Shown here piece by piece: positions 45,201 through 56,699 of a DNA stretch of 64,000 nt. This stretch comes from Takakia lepidozioides (taxonomy: Eukaryota > Streptophyta > Takakiopsida > Takakiales > Takakiaceae), in the NCBI GenBank assembly GCA_030704615.1, contig CM060731.1:28520001-28584000 (forward strand), in the 5' to 3' direction. The number at the start of each line of letters is the position of its first letter. Position 1 is the first letter of the stretch. Under the pieces are notes generated by a model that was not told the DNA's origin, made no database searches, and saw nothing but the letters and a program-made list of their open reading frames with translations. Both the position numbers and the translations under genes were made by a program.

Positions 45201-47900
45201 CACACTGCAGGTGCAGAATTCCTTTGCGGTATGTGCTAGGTATATTTGTTGGGAACTCGTTCATTTTATGGTTGATTATCTTGAGGCACATCATATGAGG
45301 GAGTCCACGTGAACCCTTAATCATCACAACTTTTTCTGACCAAAAACAATAGATCTAATTGTAGTATCAGATGTACTTCTTGTTGAAAAGATTCTCAGAT
45401 TCAAAATTCAGATGATAGTGTTAGACTCACCTTAAGAGAAGAAAAGATTTACCAGATTTTACAGGACTTTTATCAGTTTTTAAGATTACTGGAGTGATGG
45501 GATTAGAAGGAACGAAGGTTTGATTGCAAAGTTAAACTGGAGCTGCAATATTGGAAATCCCACCCTGGAGGATGTGCATTCAAACTCCAGGTTCCTCTCT
45601 CCATCGCAGTCACCGTAAGAGAGGTAATCCTGGAGGCCAAGTTTTAAATAGCAGTAAATTATCAATTGAATCTTGATGGATTGTGGTGCCGATTGCAGGG
45701 ACCAACAATATCTCGCCCTGAATGAGGTGTACACGGTATGCCTCCAGCCCTGTGTTTTGCCACTTCACGTCACTCGCTCTCAGTTCCATTTGCATCAGTT
45801 GCAGTTTGTACCATCAGATAGAGCATTTGTTCTGGGCAGTTTTCCTTATTTTTACAACATCGACCTTCGAGAAAGTTGGGTTTAGTTTAGTAGCAGCTGA
45901 ATCACGGAAATTCTCGAAATTGAAACAGCTCATTTGGTAAATTGACGAGGGAAAAGACTGCCTATTCACTAGTTTTTAATGGGGGAACATATCTGTAAAA
46001 CTGTCGTTTTTGTATGACAGCAATCTTGTATGTAGAAGTCTATGCAATTCTCTATTTGTGTTCAAGTGTGGAATCAACAGTTACCCCTGAGCCATTGTAT
46101 GAAGTCATTGCATTTCTTTCACAACACCATTGTCAATATGGAAGTTTTTCATCTGTAAAGGTGCTATGAGATATAATTTTTTCTGATATGGCATGACCTC
46201 ATGCCAAAAGACAACCACTTAATTGTTTGTGAGCCTGACGACCTCCCCTTTACCATAAGAATATATGCTGAATGAAAAGTTCTAGTCATTTGTCCATACT
46301 CATGCCAATCGAGTTAAAGGCTTGTGCTGGTCCTGTCATTTGAGCTTCTTGTTTGGAGCTCTTGTCTCCCTCTTTCTTGTTGTTGGTGTCTCTTTTCTGC
46401 TGAAAATAGTGCACTGGGGCTGTTAGAGTTCCCAATCAACAAAAGTGTTGAGTGGATGGGCGAATACATGGATAGAAAGGATATATGTATCAGTAGTGGG
46501 ATGACAGCAAGCAAGGGTTGGATTGAGGGCAGGCACTTCAACAGGTTGGATTCTCACTGGATCAGCCGTCGTTCTACACTGCTTGCCAGGTATAGTACAG
46601 GGCCTATTCTCTAAGCACCCCCTCCTGTCCCAACAATAGGCTCCAGAAGATGGATGGATAGCCATTTGGTAGGTTACTAGGAAGTTTTTCCCCAGTCATT
46701 TAAGGTCCCCAACCTAACAAGGATGACTAGTTTAGTGTAAAGCCTGCTGACAGTAAGAACAGGGTGCAATCCGATAATCTAGATTAAACATTAGCAAGAA
46801 AGTGTGGAAGCTCAAGTAGGTCCACAACTTTGTGCTTGGATCTAGGTAGTGGTAAGGGAAAATTCTAAGCTCCTTAAAACTATCCAGTTGAGGACAAAGG
46901 CTTCTTCTGTGGCTTTGTATAGTTCGCCCACCTGATTATCTCTACTCTAGGTGGTTCGACAGACAGCCGCAAATGGCAAGAAGGAAGGAAACAGTGGATC
47001 ATTTGAGGGTGATAATTTTTTCCTTCATTTGCAGAGTTTCGATCCAAATCGAACAGGGAAGTTCAAACTGGACGAATACATTTCGATGTGTATTTTTCTG
47101 CAGTCTGCTAAGTACGCTACGATTTCTTCCTTCCACCAGTCGCTGTGGGGATCGTTTTGTGGACAGTTCTGGTTGTATGTGAAGGAAACGTTAGGGTCAC
47201 GCGTCACATTAGATAAAAAGACTGTTGTGCTTTTCAGTTCTTGTGAACAGTTTTTGTATGGTTTGTGTAGCACCTTCCAGCATGTAGCCTACTGTTTGTG
47301 GCTCTCGGTTTTCAATCATGTAACAACCCAACTTATAGACGCTAATGCTAATGGAATGAATTGATCAATTAGTAGTGGGCACATGGATGGTTGGCCTTTT
47401 AAGTTTCAGGGTGACCCGACCTCCAAGAATAGAGCATACTGTAGGAGGATGTGTCATGGGTCAGGGGAGCCGTGTTCCATCCGTGTTGGTGAATGGCGTG
47501 TATCGGGTGAGGGGCTCTGTGGTATAAGCCCTCTAGTAGCTCTTCACCTTCTTTTTGAGTTTGCAGCAACCTGGGGCTGACTGAGTGCATGGATGGGGGC
47601 CTTGCAGGAATCTATTTGGAGCTTTCGATACTGGCAAGGCAGGCCACATTACGCTCGACTTCAACCAGTTTGTATATTGTGGTGTGCCTCTCTCTCCTCC
47701 CTCTACGTTTTGTGTGGGGTAAGACAAGCCAGTCTCTGCGCTTAAAGTGAGATAATGAATGTGGCACGACGTTGACCTATGCACTTGGGATGCTAACTTG
47801 ATTTCCTAGACATCGGATCTTCTCGATTAAGCAGAATTCTTACATGAGCAGCTTTTCTGATTGTTGGGGGATGTGTGCAGCGGCAAATTTGAGAATATGA
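42221..47900 (+). CDS. Penta-EF-hand calcium-binding protein, many micro-exons
   Basis: Exons I can place: 42221-42304 (ATG; EF-hand 1, DEDNSGSVNALE), 43379-43437 (ALAVGNLKFPTSIVAQMI), 43913-43953 (EF-hand 2, YDTDQNGVMSFE), 44401-44432 (EFVSLHKFLNS), 45211-45228 (18 bases, VQNSFA), 45699-45735 (DQQYLALNEVYT), 47035-47111 (SFDPNRTGKFKLDEYISM), 47608-47681 (NLFGAFDTGKAGHITLDF), 47881-47900 (ANLRI, stop). The joined order matches group I penta-EF-hand proteins (ALG-2, sorcin type). Phases agree except between 45228 and 45699, where at least one tiny exon is missing from my model, and about 19 residues are missing before 47035. EF-hand 1 has all expected ligands; EF-hands 3-5 are degenerate. Such proteins bind Ca2+ and dimerise through the last hand; targets are unknown here. 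Confidence 0.82.
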
Positions 47901-48930
47901 CAATCACCAAACTTCAGGAGTTGATGTTGCGGTGTGTCATGCATGACTTCGACCTAAATGCTCTTGCTTTATGTGCGAGCGTGAGGATATAGATAGGCAA
48001 GACTATCCTTTGCTATACGTACTAGTCTAGCCAGCTCATGGGATGATTAGGTGTTCGAATCCCCTTTCATGCCTAATGAGTTGTGGGGGGCCACAATTAG
48101 GTCCATAAGGTGAGGCATTTGCATGCTAAGTTGGGATTGGTTATATATGCTATATCCGCTTTCAGTATCAAGAGGTGCAGTGCATACAATGTGGGTTACC
48201 TGGATCAAGGGTGTTAGCAGGAAGGAAGGCAACATGTATTGCCAGTGACATTCTCAAGGACCTCAGTCAGGGAAATTTTGATCTGCAGAGAAATGCAGCA
48301 ATGCAAGAAAAATTGTAATTGTCAAATCCTTTGAAGATTCTCATGGCAATGAAAACACCGGGCATGTCACTGCCTGCAGTTTGTTAAATTTCCTGCTTAA
48401 TCCGATCCATTCAAAATATGTGGATGGAAGACATAGGCATCTCAGAAATACGACCAACCCATTCCATCAGCAAAGTGGTATGTACTGCCTCCTCCATCTG
48501 TGCCTCCTTGTCCACCGTGCTGAAACCCCACTAGTTCCTGAGCTGCCGTTGATGCGTCCCTGCCCCTAGTAAAGTCTTTGGTCAGCACAAGGTAAGGGTG
48601 GCTGTGCCCCGGGACCTTCTGCCCTGTTTGGGAGGATTTCCAATAGGAAGATGCCACACACTAATGCGAGGGATACTGAAAAATAGGGCGACCTGTTGCT
48701 CTCTTGTTTCCCTTTTCTGGCCCATGCCACCTTCGCAGGACCAACAGTTGATACGTTACATGACAGCACAGCAACATCTCACTGACGCGAAATAGAAATG
48801 CACTAACCATAGTTTCTATAGATAGGCCAACTTTTGGGTCCGAAAAAGATTGAATAGCGCTTAAAAGTGCATTAAGTTGTTACCTCATCCTATTTTATCC
48901 TTGGCGAGGACGTTTGTGAGCGGCGTTGCC
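47901..48930. other. Intergenic between penta-EF-hand gene and the 49.08 kb gene
   Basis: No gene seen. A box-B-like GTTCGAATCC at about 48052-48061 lies in the 5' part without a convincing A box. Confidence 0.35.
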
Positions 48931-48934
48931 TGCA

Positions 48935-48942
48935 TATATATA
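48935..48942 (+). promoter_or_regulatory. TATA box candidate
   Basis: TATATATA 136-143 bases before the ATG at 49078, in a GC-richer context (CCTGCATATATATACAACGC). Position fits a short 5' UTR of about 105-110 bases. Confidence 0.5.
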
Positions 48943-49077
48943 CAACGCAACGCTAACGAGGGGGTCGAGTCTGTCTTTGCTTGCCACCCTGCGCTTACCT
49001 CGCCCTCTCTTGTTGCCTTGTCAGTGCGCTTTAGAGTCTTGTGAGTCCTGTGGGATTGTAAGTGAAGTTCATTTGCG

Positions 49078-49608
49078 ATGAAAAGGAAACAAGAGATTCC
49101 GAACATGTCTGTGAAGGAGGAGCATGAAGCCATCAGCAAGAAGCAAAAGAAGATGTCGATTGCCGTTCGAGATTGGCCAACTATGGGTTGCCATCCTGTT
49201 TTGGTTTTTGGTTGTGATCTGAATGGTGATAAGGTGGCTCGCTTGAGCCTGGATGCTGCTGCCCGTGAGGACGCAGCATCATTTGCATCTTATATAAAGA
49301 GCGAGGAGTCGACAGCATCATGTCCATCTTATATAAAGAGCGAGGAGTCAGCAGCACCATGTGCATCCGACATAAAGAGCGAGTCGGACAGTTCGAAGAC
49401 TGGATGTAGCTGGCCGGAGGTGGAGAGTCCGTGGAACAACCGATCTGGACAGGACCAGGATTATGATTGCCATGCCTACGAACAGGCAGTAGATGGTCCA
49501 TCTATATTGCAGGGGCGGATCGCCGATGGGTCGATCTACAAACATGGACAAGGCTGTGGCAGCTATTCCAGATTGGCCGAGGATTGTTGCGGATGGTTGT
49601 GCTGGTGA
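49078..49608 (+). CDS. Unrecognised nuclear-type protein with spaced sumoylation-like motifs
   Basis: 176 residues from a true ATG, single frame, no introns needed. The N-terminus is basic (MKRKQE, KKQKK at 21-25; a possible nuclear signal). It has four sites of the type hydrophobic-Lys-x-Glu: VKEE (Lys13) and IKSE at Lys74, Lys87 and Lys100; the last three are exactly 13 residues apart because of a 39-base tandem repeat. The C-terminus is Cys/Gly-rich (GCGSYSRLAEDCCGWLCW). No known domain. A TATA box sits upstream. It could be a transcription-related protein regulated by SUMO, or a young or fragmentary gene; the function is not established. Confidence 0.5.
   Translation: MKRKQEIPNMSVKEEHEAISKKQKKMSIAVRDWPTMGCHPVLVFGCDLNGDKVARLSLDAAAREDAASFASYIKSEESTASCPSYIKSEESAAPCASDIKSESDSSKTGCSWPEVESPWNNRSGQDQDYDCHAYEQAVDGPSILQGRIADGSIYKHGQGCGSYSRLAEDCCGWLCW
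49276..49392 (+). repeat. 39-base in-frame tandem repeat, three units
   Basis: Units 49276-49314, 49315-49353 and 49354-49392. Each has CATCTTATATAAAGAGCGAG or a close variant and encodes Ser-x-Ile-Lys-Ser-Glu. The third unit is the most diverged. Confidence 0.8.
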
Positions 49609-52600
49609 GAAGCAAGTCAAGGTGCTGAAGTTCCATGAATGATAGGAAAAAATTTAGTGCCAAAGGAGAAGCCGATGGCTGTGCGCATGGGTTTGCATAT
49701 TCACCTTGGCTAGTTCAAATTGAAGACTACTTTTAGATACCTTCAAATGGATGATGATCTGCTGGGCTGCTACTGATTTAGAAAAGTATGGGCTCAGCTC
49801 TTGGAACAATCCTGAGCAAATATTATGTGAATTCACATATTTGAATTCAATTAAATGTTCTAGTACTAAGCATCATTAATGTAGCTGTAATTTGAGATCT
49901 CTTTAGCCTTTGGACTATGTTATCTTTACTTTAGTTCTTCTCGTGCAGTATCCTGGAGCATAGGTAGTTCCTGAGTTTTCAGGGCTTCTGGATAATTGTT
50001 TGTTTAAAGCTTGCCCTGGGGGGCTTGGTAGGGTGTTACACCAATCAACAAAGATGGGCCTGGTTTATTTTTCCAGGACTCCCCTTTATTAATATGATTT
50101 ACAGGACTTCCACCCCTTTTATTCTTTTTTAAAACAAAATTGAGATTCAAGTGTGCACGCATGTCACAAGCTTGAGACAGATTATGTAAATTGAGATGAA
50201 TGGAACAACATTTTGAAATCAGTATCCTTACGTCCATTGGACTTTTGCTGCATACATTGGATTTCTTCTTCAGGAACATTGGTTCCTATACTTAGGGGGA
50301 CATATTTACTTGTGTTGAACGTTAAGTTGTATTCTCCCTCTTTTCTTCTCTGCACTTTCTCAGATCTATGGAATGCCTGTATGAAGTTTTCATGTTGGCC
50401 AGATCACTAGGAATGCCTTACACACTAAACTGTCTTACATGGATTTTCTGCGATAAAGGATCTTATGTGAGCCTCAGTGCCTTTTCATGTTGTTTCCATC
50501 AATATTCCCTCTGTTGGAATTCAACCTTGGTAGGTATACATGTAGCATCGGACTGTGGGCATCGCTAGTCCAGAAAAAATAAAAATAAAACAAAAAGTAA
50601 GTTTGTATATATCACCCTAGCCAACTTTATGCCTCCTTGTTGCTAGCCATGCTGTATCTTCAGACTTCAAGCCTGAAAAGACAAAAAAAACCTCCTACTT
50701 AGTTGACATTTGAAACATTGGACCTGGAAACTCAAAACAAACAAAAAGGGGCATAGCAAAGCAATGCGTTCTTGCGTTAATTAGTCATCTTGCCCCACCA
50801 ATTCAAACATGAAATTGGCATAATGTCCTTAGGCAATTGGATTGAAAGCACATATCATTGGCGTCGACAATATTCAAAACCATGCTGTCAGTAGCTTTGC
50901 ATAAAGCAGAAAACCTCAATAGAGTAGGTAAGTGTAACTGAAGCAAAGAGAGGGTGAGGTTAGGGGGACTACTACTCGAAAAGAGTTTTGCTGCCAAAAC
51001 CAAACAGAGTTCGACCCGAAGGTCTCACTGATACACCTATTTATGCTGCTAGTGTCCCTATACCCATACTCGGACCTATGCGCTCAGTATTGCTTTCATA
51101 CTTGCGCTCACTTGGCCTCTTCCAAAGTAGATTAATCTGTCCCAACACACCTCATCCCCTCACAATCTGCACCCTACATTGTAAATTTGGAGAAAACATT
51201 TGAAGGTTGCATTTTTGTTTAATAGGATCATGTTTAGGCCATCTGGTTGATGTTCTGTAGTGTTTCATGCTCATTCGTAAGATTGTGTTTGCATGTACAT
51301 ACTGATGAGACATATTATGGGCTCTATATTGCATTCCATTGAAATAAAAATATGTCCAACATGGATCTCTAGTTATTTTAAGATTTCATTGATGTACGGT
51401 CTGTCGCAGTGGAATATTCAAAATGGATAGATAGATCAAGACTTATAGTGAGTAACTTAGACTGGTCAACAGTCAATAGCTCAGTTGGTTAGTGTGTTGA
51501 GTGCCACCCACATGATTCTGGGGCCAAATTCTGCTACTTGACGGGTGTGGTATACTCTTGTCCCCCTTCCCTTCCCTTGGGCGGTGTCCCATTTCTACGC
51601 CTGCATGGCGAGGTTACTGTGAAAGAGGTTATTTTCTCCTCTCCCTATTAAGGGGGCTGATTGCGAGTTGTCGCTCCCATGTGTTTCCCTTTTCACAATT
51701 ACAAAACGTTTAAAAACAAACTTAGACTCTTTAGTTCTTTGACTTTCTTCAACCACATCCTCCTACACACCAGAATTACAAATGGGATTGACTGTTTTCA
51801 AGAAATGCTGTTAGTTAGGCTTTGGCTGGTGTCTTCTCTCTAGTCTAGGACAAGTCAAGAAATGAGCATTGAAGTCTTCAGATTTCAGTCGACATCTACG
51901 TAGGGCTATGCATTTGCCTTGCCTTAATCAACAAGCCAATTTATGTAATCATAGAGAGCCCTAAATGTCAGGAGATTAATTGATGCAAAACCTAGTTGCC
52001 TACAAAATACTAGCTGATTATTGAGTGCTGAAGATGTCACATGCTAAAACAACCATAGGCTTTGGTTTGCAAGGAACTCCACGACTCATTGCCCATTGCA
52101 GATAGCCTGGCAACGTTTTTTCTTGAACGTTGATCATCAAGAATGTACAGGAGCAGCATTTAGAAGGCCAAAAATGGGCAAGAATGGCGACTATATCACA
52201 CTTTCTATCATGACAATCCCTTGCTCACAACTTTCTGCATCATAAAATCACAGCCTTCATGTAAACGTGCACCGCAAATGCTCTGAAAACAGTGTGCGGT
52301 GATTTTATTGTATTACAAAAGAAAGAACTGAAGGAACTTTATAATGTCCACTCACAGGGAGAAAGAAAGGGAGGCCTTAGGGACACAGAACACAACAAAA
52401 CAGAACCAGAAAGAGATGCTCACAACAAGACTGGAGGGAAAAAGTTTGAACACGAAAATCCTCAATGAAGTTTTTCAGAAAAAAAATCCACGGTTTATTG
52501 AATCAATCGTTGAGAATGGGTCAAAGAGTTCTTCAGAAAGTGCATGTGCTATATTTCGAGTTGAAACCAGCCACCTACATATATACAGAAGTAGCAAAGA

Positions 52601-52969
52601 GAGCAAGTCTGGCACTTGAATGTGAGTAGTTGGAGCACTGATAATGCAACCATTCTCAGCCCTCCCCTCTAATGCAATTATATACACATATACAGCTTTG
52701 ACAACAGCGTCTGTTGGGCGAGGCCATGGAAGACTGACCGAAGAAATATAAATGTCCTGTTCAATCGCAATCTGGCACTTCATAAACTCAAGGGCTCCCA
52801 GTGATGGAACAGTAGTGTACCCTGGCCTCGACAGCAAAATGTGAACAAACAAGCAGGAAACAATTGTGATCTAGACATCGCGATATATATCAAAGAGTCA
52901 AGTGAAGCGTACGGCAAGAACCATGGTATCAAGGACAAGGCAAGACAAGAAACGAAACAGATAGCCCTG
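49609..52969. other. Intergenic, no gene recognised
   Basis: AT-rich DNA with short frames only. Contains the tRNA-like segment at 51476 (listed separately) and a diverged copy of the UNC93-intron repeat at 52325-52410. No other feature supported. Confidence 0.35.
51476..51560 (+). repeat. tRNA-like head, possible SINE
   Basis: ATAGCTCAGTTGGTTAGTG resembles a tRNA A box region, followed about 30 bases later by GGGGCCAAATTCTG, a degenerate B box. No clean acceptor stem closes the structure, so a tRNA-derived SINE or tRNA pseudogene is likelier than a working tRNA. Confidence 0.35.
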
Positions 52970-53623
52970 TCATGCTTGAGCCAATTGGCCCGCATCCCCG
53001 TCACACAGCCTCATATCTACAAGTGACCAATCATCCTCCCAGCAGCATTGGCTCTTGTCATCGTCTGAGAGCGAAATCCCTGACCAGCTGTCATCGCTGT
53101 CGCCCACACTTGCATTCTGATAACCATCTTCGATATCCATCTCGAATATATCGAAATTTTCGCCCTCATGGATCGTGTTCTCGAGCTCATATTGGATCGG
53201 GGCGCCACTGAAGACTTCCAATTCAGGCTCCTCAGCATTCGATTCTTCACCTTGGTACTGCAGATCTTTCATCATGGTTTCCACAATCATCGCCATAGCC
53301 GAAGCCTCTCCCTCTGAAGGACCCTCATCGCGATCACTGGTTTCAGGAGTCTGCGACTCTGTGTCATGGAAATCCAAATAAAGTGCAGGCCGCCCACCTT
53401 TGCGACCAGCATGAGAGCCAGAGTTTGGAGGCGAGACCCACCAGTCCTGGAGGAGATAATTAGTGGTTACGTCGTACGCTTTGAGCTTGAGGCAACCCTT
53501 GACTTTACCCAGGGATTTGTTCACAGGGTGGCTGTGGCACATCAGACAGCGGGGTTTTCCACATTTCCCTGTGAACTTGGAGTGGTTGCAGGGCTTGCCG
53601 GTTATCCGTCCCTCGCGCCTCAT
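52970..53623 (-). CDS. Cys/His-rich plant protein with acidic C-terminus
   Basis: 217 residues from the first ATG (53623). The same frame is open upstream to 53776 with a Lys/Arg/Glu-rich segment (KREKQWERSRKAES) that looks like real protein, so the true start may lie in an earlier exon; CAATTGCAG near 53737 is a possible acceptor. Residues 12-33 form a Cys/His cluster (C12, H14, C21, C26, C29, H30, H32: KPCNHSKFTGKCGKPRC then LMCHSHP), probably zinc-binding, followed by a conserved-looking KLKAYDVTTNYLLQDWWV. The C-terminal 110 residues are strongly acidic with many Asp/Ser. I believe this is an uncharacterised land-plant family but cannot name it; the composition suggests a nuclear role. 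Confidence 0.7.
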   Translation of the reverse strand: MRREGRITGKPCNHSKFTGKCGKPRCLMCHSHPVNKSLGKVKGCLKLKAYDVTTNYLLQDWWVSPPNSGSHAGRKGGRPALYLDFHDTESQTPETSDRDEGPSEGEASAMAMIVETMMKDLQYQGEESNAEEPELEVFSGAPIQYELENTIHEGENFDIFEMDIEDGYQNASVGDSDDSWSGISLSDDDKSQCCWEDDWSLVDMRLCDGDAGQLAQA

Positions 53624-53776
53624 GCTTTCTGCCTTCCTCGATCGCTCCCACTGCTTTTCTCTCTTCCCCTTCGTCTTCTCTCCTTTCTTGCTCTCCCTCT
53701 CCTCTCTTCCTTCGCAGAACTGAACCAGATCAAGAATGACAGAATCGCTGCAATTGACGGAAAGGGGCGGAAGCAA

Positions 53777-55407
53777 TCATGCAAGCAAGTGATCTCTCTT
53801 GAATTCCACTCTCTCTCTCAGCCTTGCAAGACAAGCAATCATACGTCTGCTTATGATTACCAACAATTCAAGCACTCTGCCCTGTCATTCTCATCAACTC
53901 CAGTAATAGCGAGGTGTCAGAGTGACAGAGTGTGGGACACTCAGCGAGGATGCTTCCACTCGTGAGGACATGTCTTCCTGGAAAGAAGCAAGAAATGGCA
54001 AGTGTGGGTAGCACGTTAATAACGCCCGCTAACTACGCGTTCAACTGTTCGCCTCTCCGCCCTTCCTGTGGACGTTATCAACTGCATTTGTTTTTGCCTT
54101 TTTTTTCTGTGACTCGGGCTCATGTGTTTTGTAACTTGCTTCACCAAAAGTCCAATCTCCTCATTCAACATAAGAAGTTCTTCAAAGAGGCTCATGGCGT
54201 ACAAATTACCTTTAGCTTGTAGTCACCAACACTACTGAATCAATTTTTATTTCAACGTGCTTTCACTGTCTCCTGGTTTGCTGAGTGTGGACTAATGCCC
54301 AGAGGAAAATAATCAGCAGGTGTTTTAGCTGGATCGGGCCCATGCACATAGTTGTTCGTTCGGTGTTCACATGTGGAGGCCATGTTGAAAGCACACTAGC
54401 GTTAAAGGGCAATAGTATACAGGTTTTACTTTGGAAGGACAGTGCTGGATAATCGTGTTTCATGCCACAATTAGGCCACTCTTGAAGGACTTCCATAGCC
54501 TTCAAAGATAGCCTCTCTCACTCAAGACAAACAACAAACAACCATTCATTGCATGAGAGGAGGCACCATCCTCAACACTCACCCCAGAACTTGTGCATGG
54601 CCTTGAGTGAGAAGATCTCCTCACATGAGACTAGGTACAACTTCATTTGTCAGTTTTGAGCAAAACGCTCTCTAGATTAAATTGCAGATTGTCAAGGTAG
54701 ATTTCTAAGCAGGTTGCTACTTTTAACAAAAGAGCATCATGAGGTTCTTTTCTAGCCTCTCACATGTCCATCATCAAAATCATACATAGGTAGATGGATC
54801 TGCAGATTGCAAGCATAAATTGCTAAAACAAGGATTGTAGGACATGCAAAGTGGTCTTAGATCTCTCGAGCATGTTATGCGGAAATAACTCTGTTCAGCC
54901 AAAGATAGAGAGGGAAAAGACGCCAGCCGGAGCGGCATAACTAAGAGCCACTTCGCCTTTCAGCTACGGCCCCCTTTCGGGGGTGGGCCCTTCAGCCAAA
55001 CTACATCATTCCCTGGCCTTCCACAGAGATGCACCATTTTACAATCTTGAGATTGTCGAGCCTAAGACCAACTGAAGAGGGTATCAACAGCTCACATAAT
55101 GATGATTGCTTTGGAATCTCTACACCTTTCCTCTCCTACTTACAAGGCCTGTGGAAAGCAAAACATTCGCCCCAAACCATCTTCAAAATTTGACTGAACC
55201 CTATCAGCCTTCAAAGGCGGGGCCTGTCACTTTCATCTACATCAAATAACTTGTCATCTTCATGTTCCTCATCATCACTGTCATACTCACCATCTACACC
55301 CATCCCCAAATAGCGTCAGCCATGAATTAACAGTTTAAACAATATTTTAAAACTGCCTGTGAAGGTAGATGTGACTCGTTCCAGTAACTGCAGCAAGCCA
55401 ACAAGGT
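53777..55407. other. Intergenic; holds the organelle-like segment only
   Basis: No gene recognised on either strand. 53777-54000 may include the 5' region of the preceding gene. Confidence 0.35.
54905..55000. other. Possible organelle-derived insertion
   Basis: GCATAACTAAGAGCCACTTC and CGGCCCCCTTTCGGGGGTGG stand out against the AT-rich surroundings and look like plant mitochondrial intergenic sequence. GGCCCCCTTTCGGGGGTGGGCC also forms a strong hairpin. Identification from memory of style only. Confidence 0.3.
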
Positions 55408-56658
55408 CTACATCTCATCCTTAATGAAGGTAAGCAATTCAAGAAAAGACAAGATTCTGATGCAGACCATACCACTCTCAGGCCCAGGTAGAGGTGCGGT
55501 GTAGTCTTGCGATGGCCTGAACTGGAGGGGCAAAAATTCCACTGAGAAGTTCCCCAAATGCGCATTTGACCAGTCTCTCTGAAGCTCAGCCTTCTTACTC
55601 TGAACAAAAGCGAAACTCACCGCAGGTCAAACAGACAATTGATACTCAAACCTGGGGACTAATCCATGGTTCAAGTTTATTCTTCTCAGATTGAATGACG
55701 TGAATGTGAAACTTCCATGTGGAAGCTGAATACTTTTGAAGTATATTTGTTACCCTGGCCAAAATGCAGATAGTAGTGTCCAAAAATCTCTGTTCTCCTT
55801 TTTCAGACATGAATCTCAGACTATGATTGACCATCGCATGATTTTCTGTAGGTTTTCACACCTATAACTCTCTTACTACAGGGAGATTACCATGCAGAGC
55901 TCTCTCTCTCTCTCTCCATACAACAGGTGACTGGCAGTGACCAACACCCTGGTTTCTATTAAGTACCAATACGAGCCTTTAAAACAACAACCTATTCCGT
56001 TCAACCGCGACACAGCCTGACTTTGACGTACATAGGTGGAGGAATCCCCAGGACAGGTCACCTATACGCTCAAGGACGTAGCAAACGATTTCAGGGAACG
56101 GTCGATGAAGACATGATGATTCATGGATGAAGATCACAGAAGCTACAAGAGAACAAAGGCAATTGGGGAAGTTGGGTATTACTGAGAACGTACCTCCAAT
56201 TCGGCAGCCGTGCTTGGAGGCGGGATGGATTCTCCCTTCAAGAGCATCGACCCAAAATGTGCATGCATGATTCTGCTGGTGTGCGTAAGGGCTCTCTCCT
56301 TTGTGGCACCCCGCCCCAGACAATCGCGCGAATCCAGAACTATTGCGTAATAATCGATGGTCCCATCCTCATTATCGCGATCGTCTAGCGATGCTGTGAA
56401 TACTGGATACTGGCGATGCTCGTCGTTTATCGATGACAAAGTCTGGTCCAACCGGGCAAGGGTACTAAGAGGTCGCAAGCGAATCAGAACCTCCCCAGCC
56501 TCCTGGCTGGGCTCGCCTCCATCGGCAGGACCGCTCAAATTGATGTCAATTTCTGGGCCCTCGGAGGCAGACTGTTTACTGCCTTCCAAGCTTGAATAAG
56601 ATCCCTGCTCTTCCTCTTCCTCTTCCCAGCCCCTCCATGGTTTGAATTCAAGACCCAT
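55408..56658 (-). CDS. Unrecognised multi-exon gene
   Basis: Exon 1, 56658-56194: ATG, MGLEFKPWRGWEEEEEEQG, then a Ser-rich acidic stretch and a compact region (IRLRPLSTLARLDQTLSSI, FTASLDD, DYYAIVLDSRDCLG) to a donor GTACGT after codon 155. A plausible last exon, about 55600-55408, reads KKAELQRDWSNAHLGNFSVE and ends at TAG 55408. An intermediate segment at about 56148-56066 is open in one frame (IFIHESSCLHRPFPEIVCYV), but its phase does not fit exon 1, so the middle of the gene is unresolved. No family recognised. The charge pattern and clean ATG context make exon 1 convincing. Confidence 0.5.
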
Positions 56659-56699
56659 CTTCGCCTGTGGAGCACGCTAATCGTTTCCGGGAGAGGCGC

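Noticed and set aside
45782-45842. Missing penta-EF-hand exon around QLQFVPSDRAFVLG
   Set aside because: The residues resemble the expected segment, but the available donor leaves a phase that does not fit the next exon.
48040-48065. Perfect tRNA B-box-like GTTCGAATCC
   Set aside because: No A box at a suitable distance and no cloverleaf could be drawn.
53366-53965. 199-codon plus-strand frame
   Set aside because: Shadow of the Cys/His-rich protein on the minus strand.
56066-56148. Second exon of the 56.66 kb gene
   Set aside because: The segment between TTGTAG and GTGACC looks protein-like, but its open phase does not match the donor of exon 1; in the matching phase it hits TGA after two codons.
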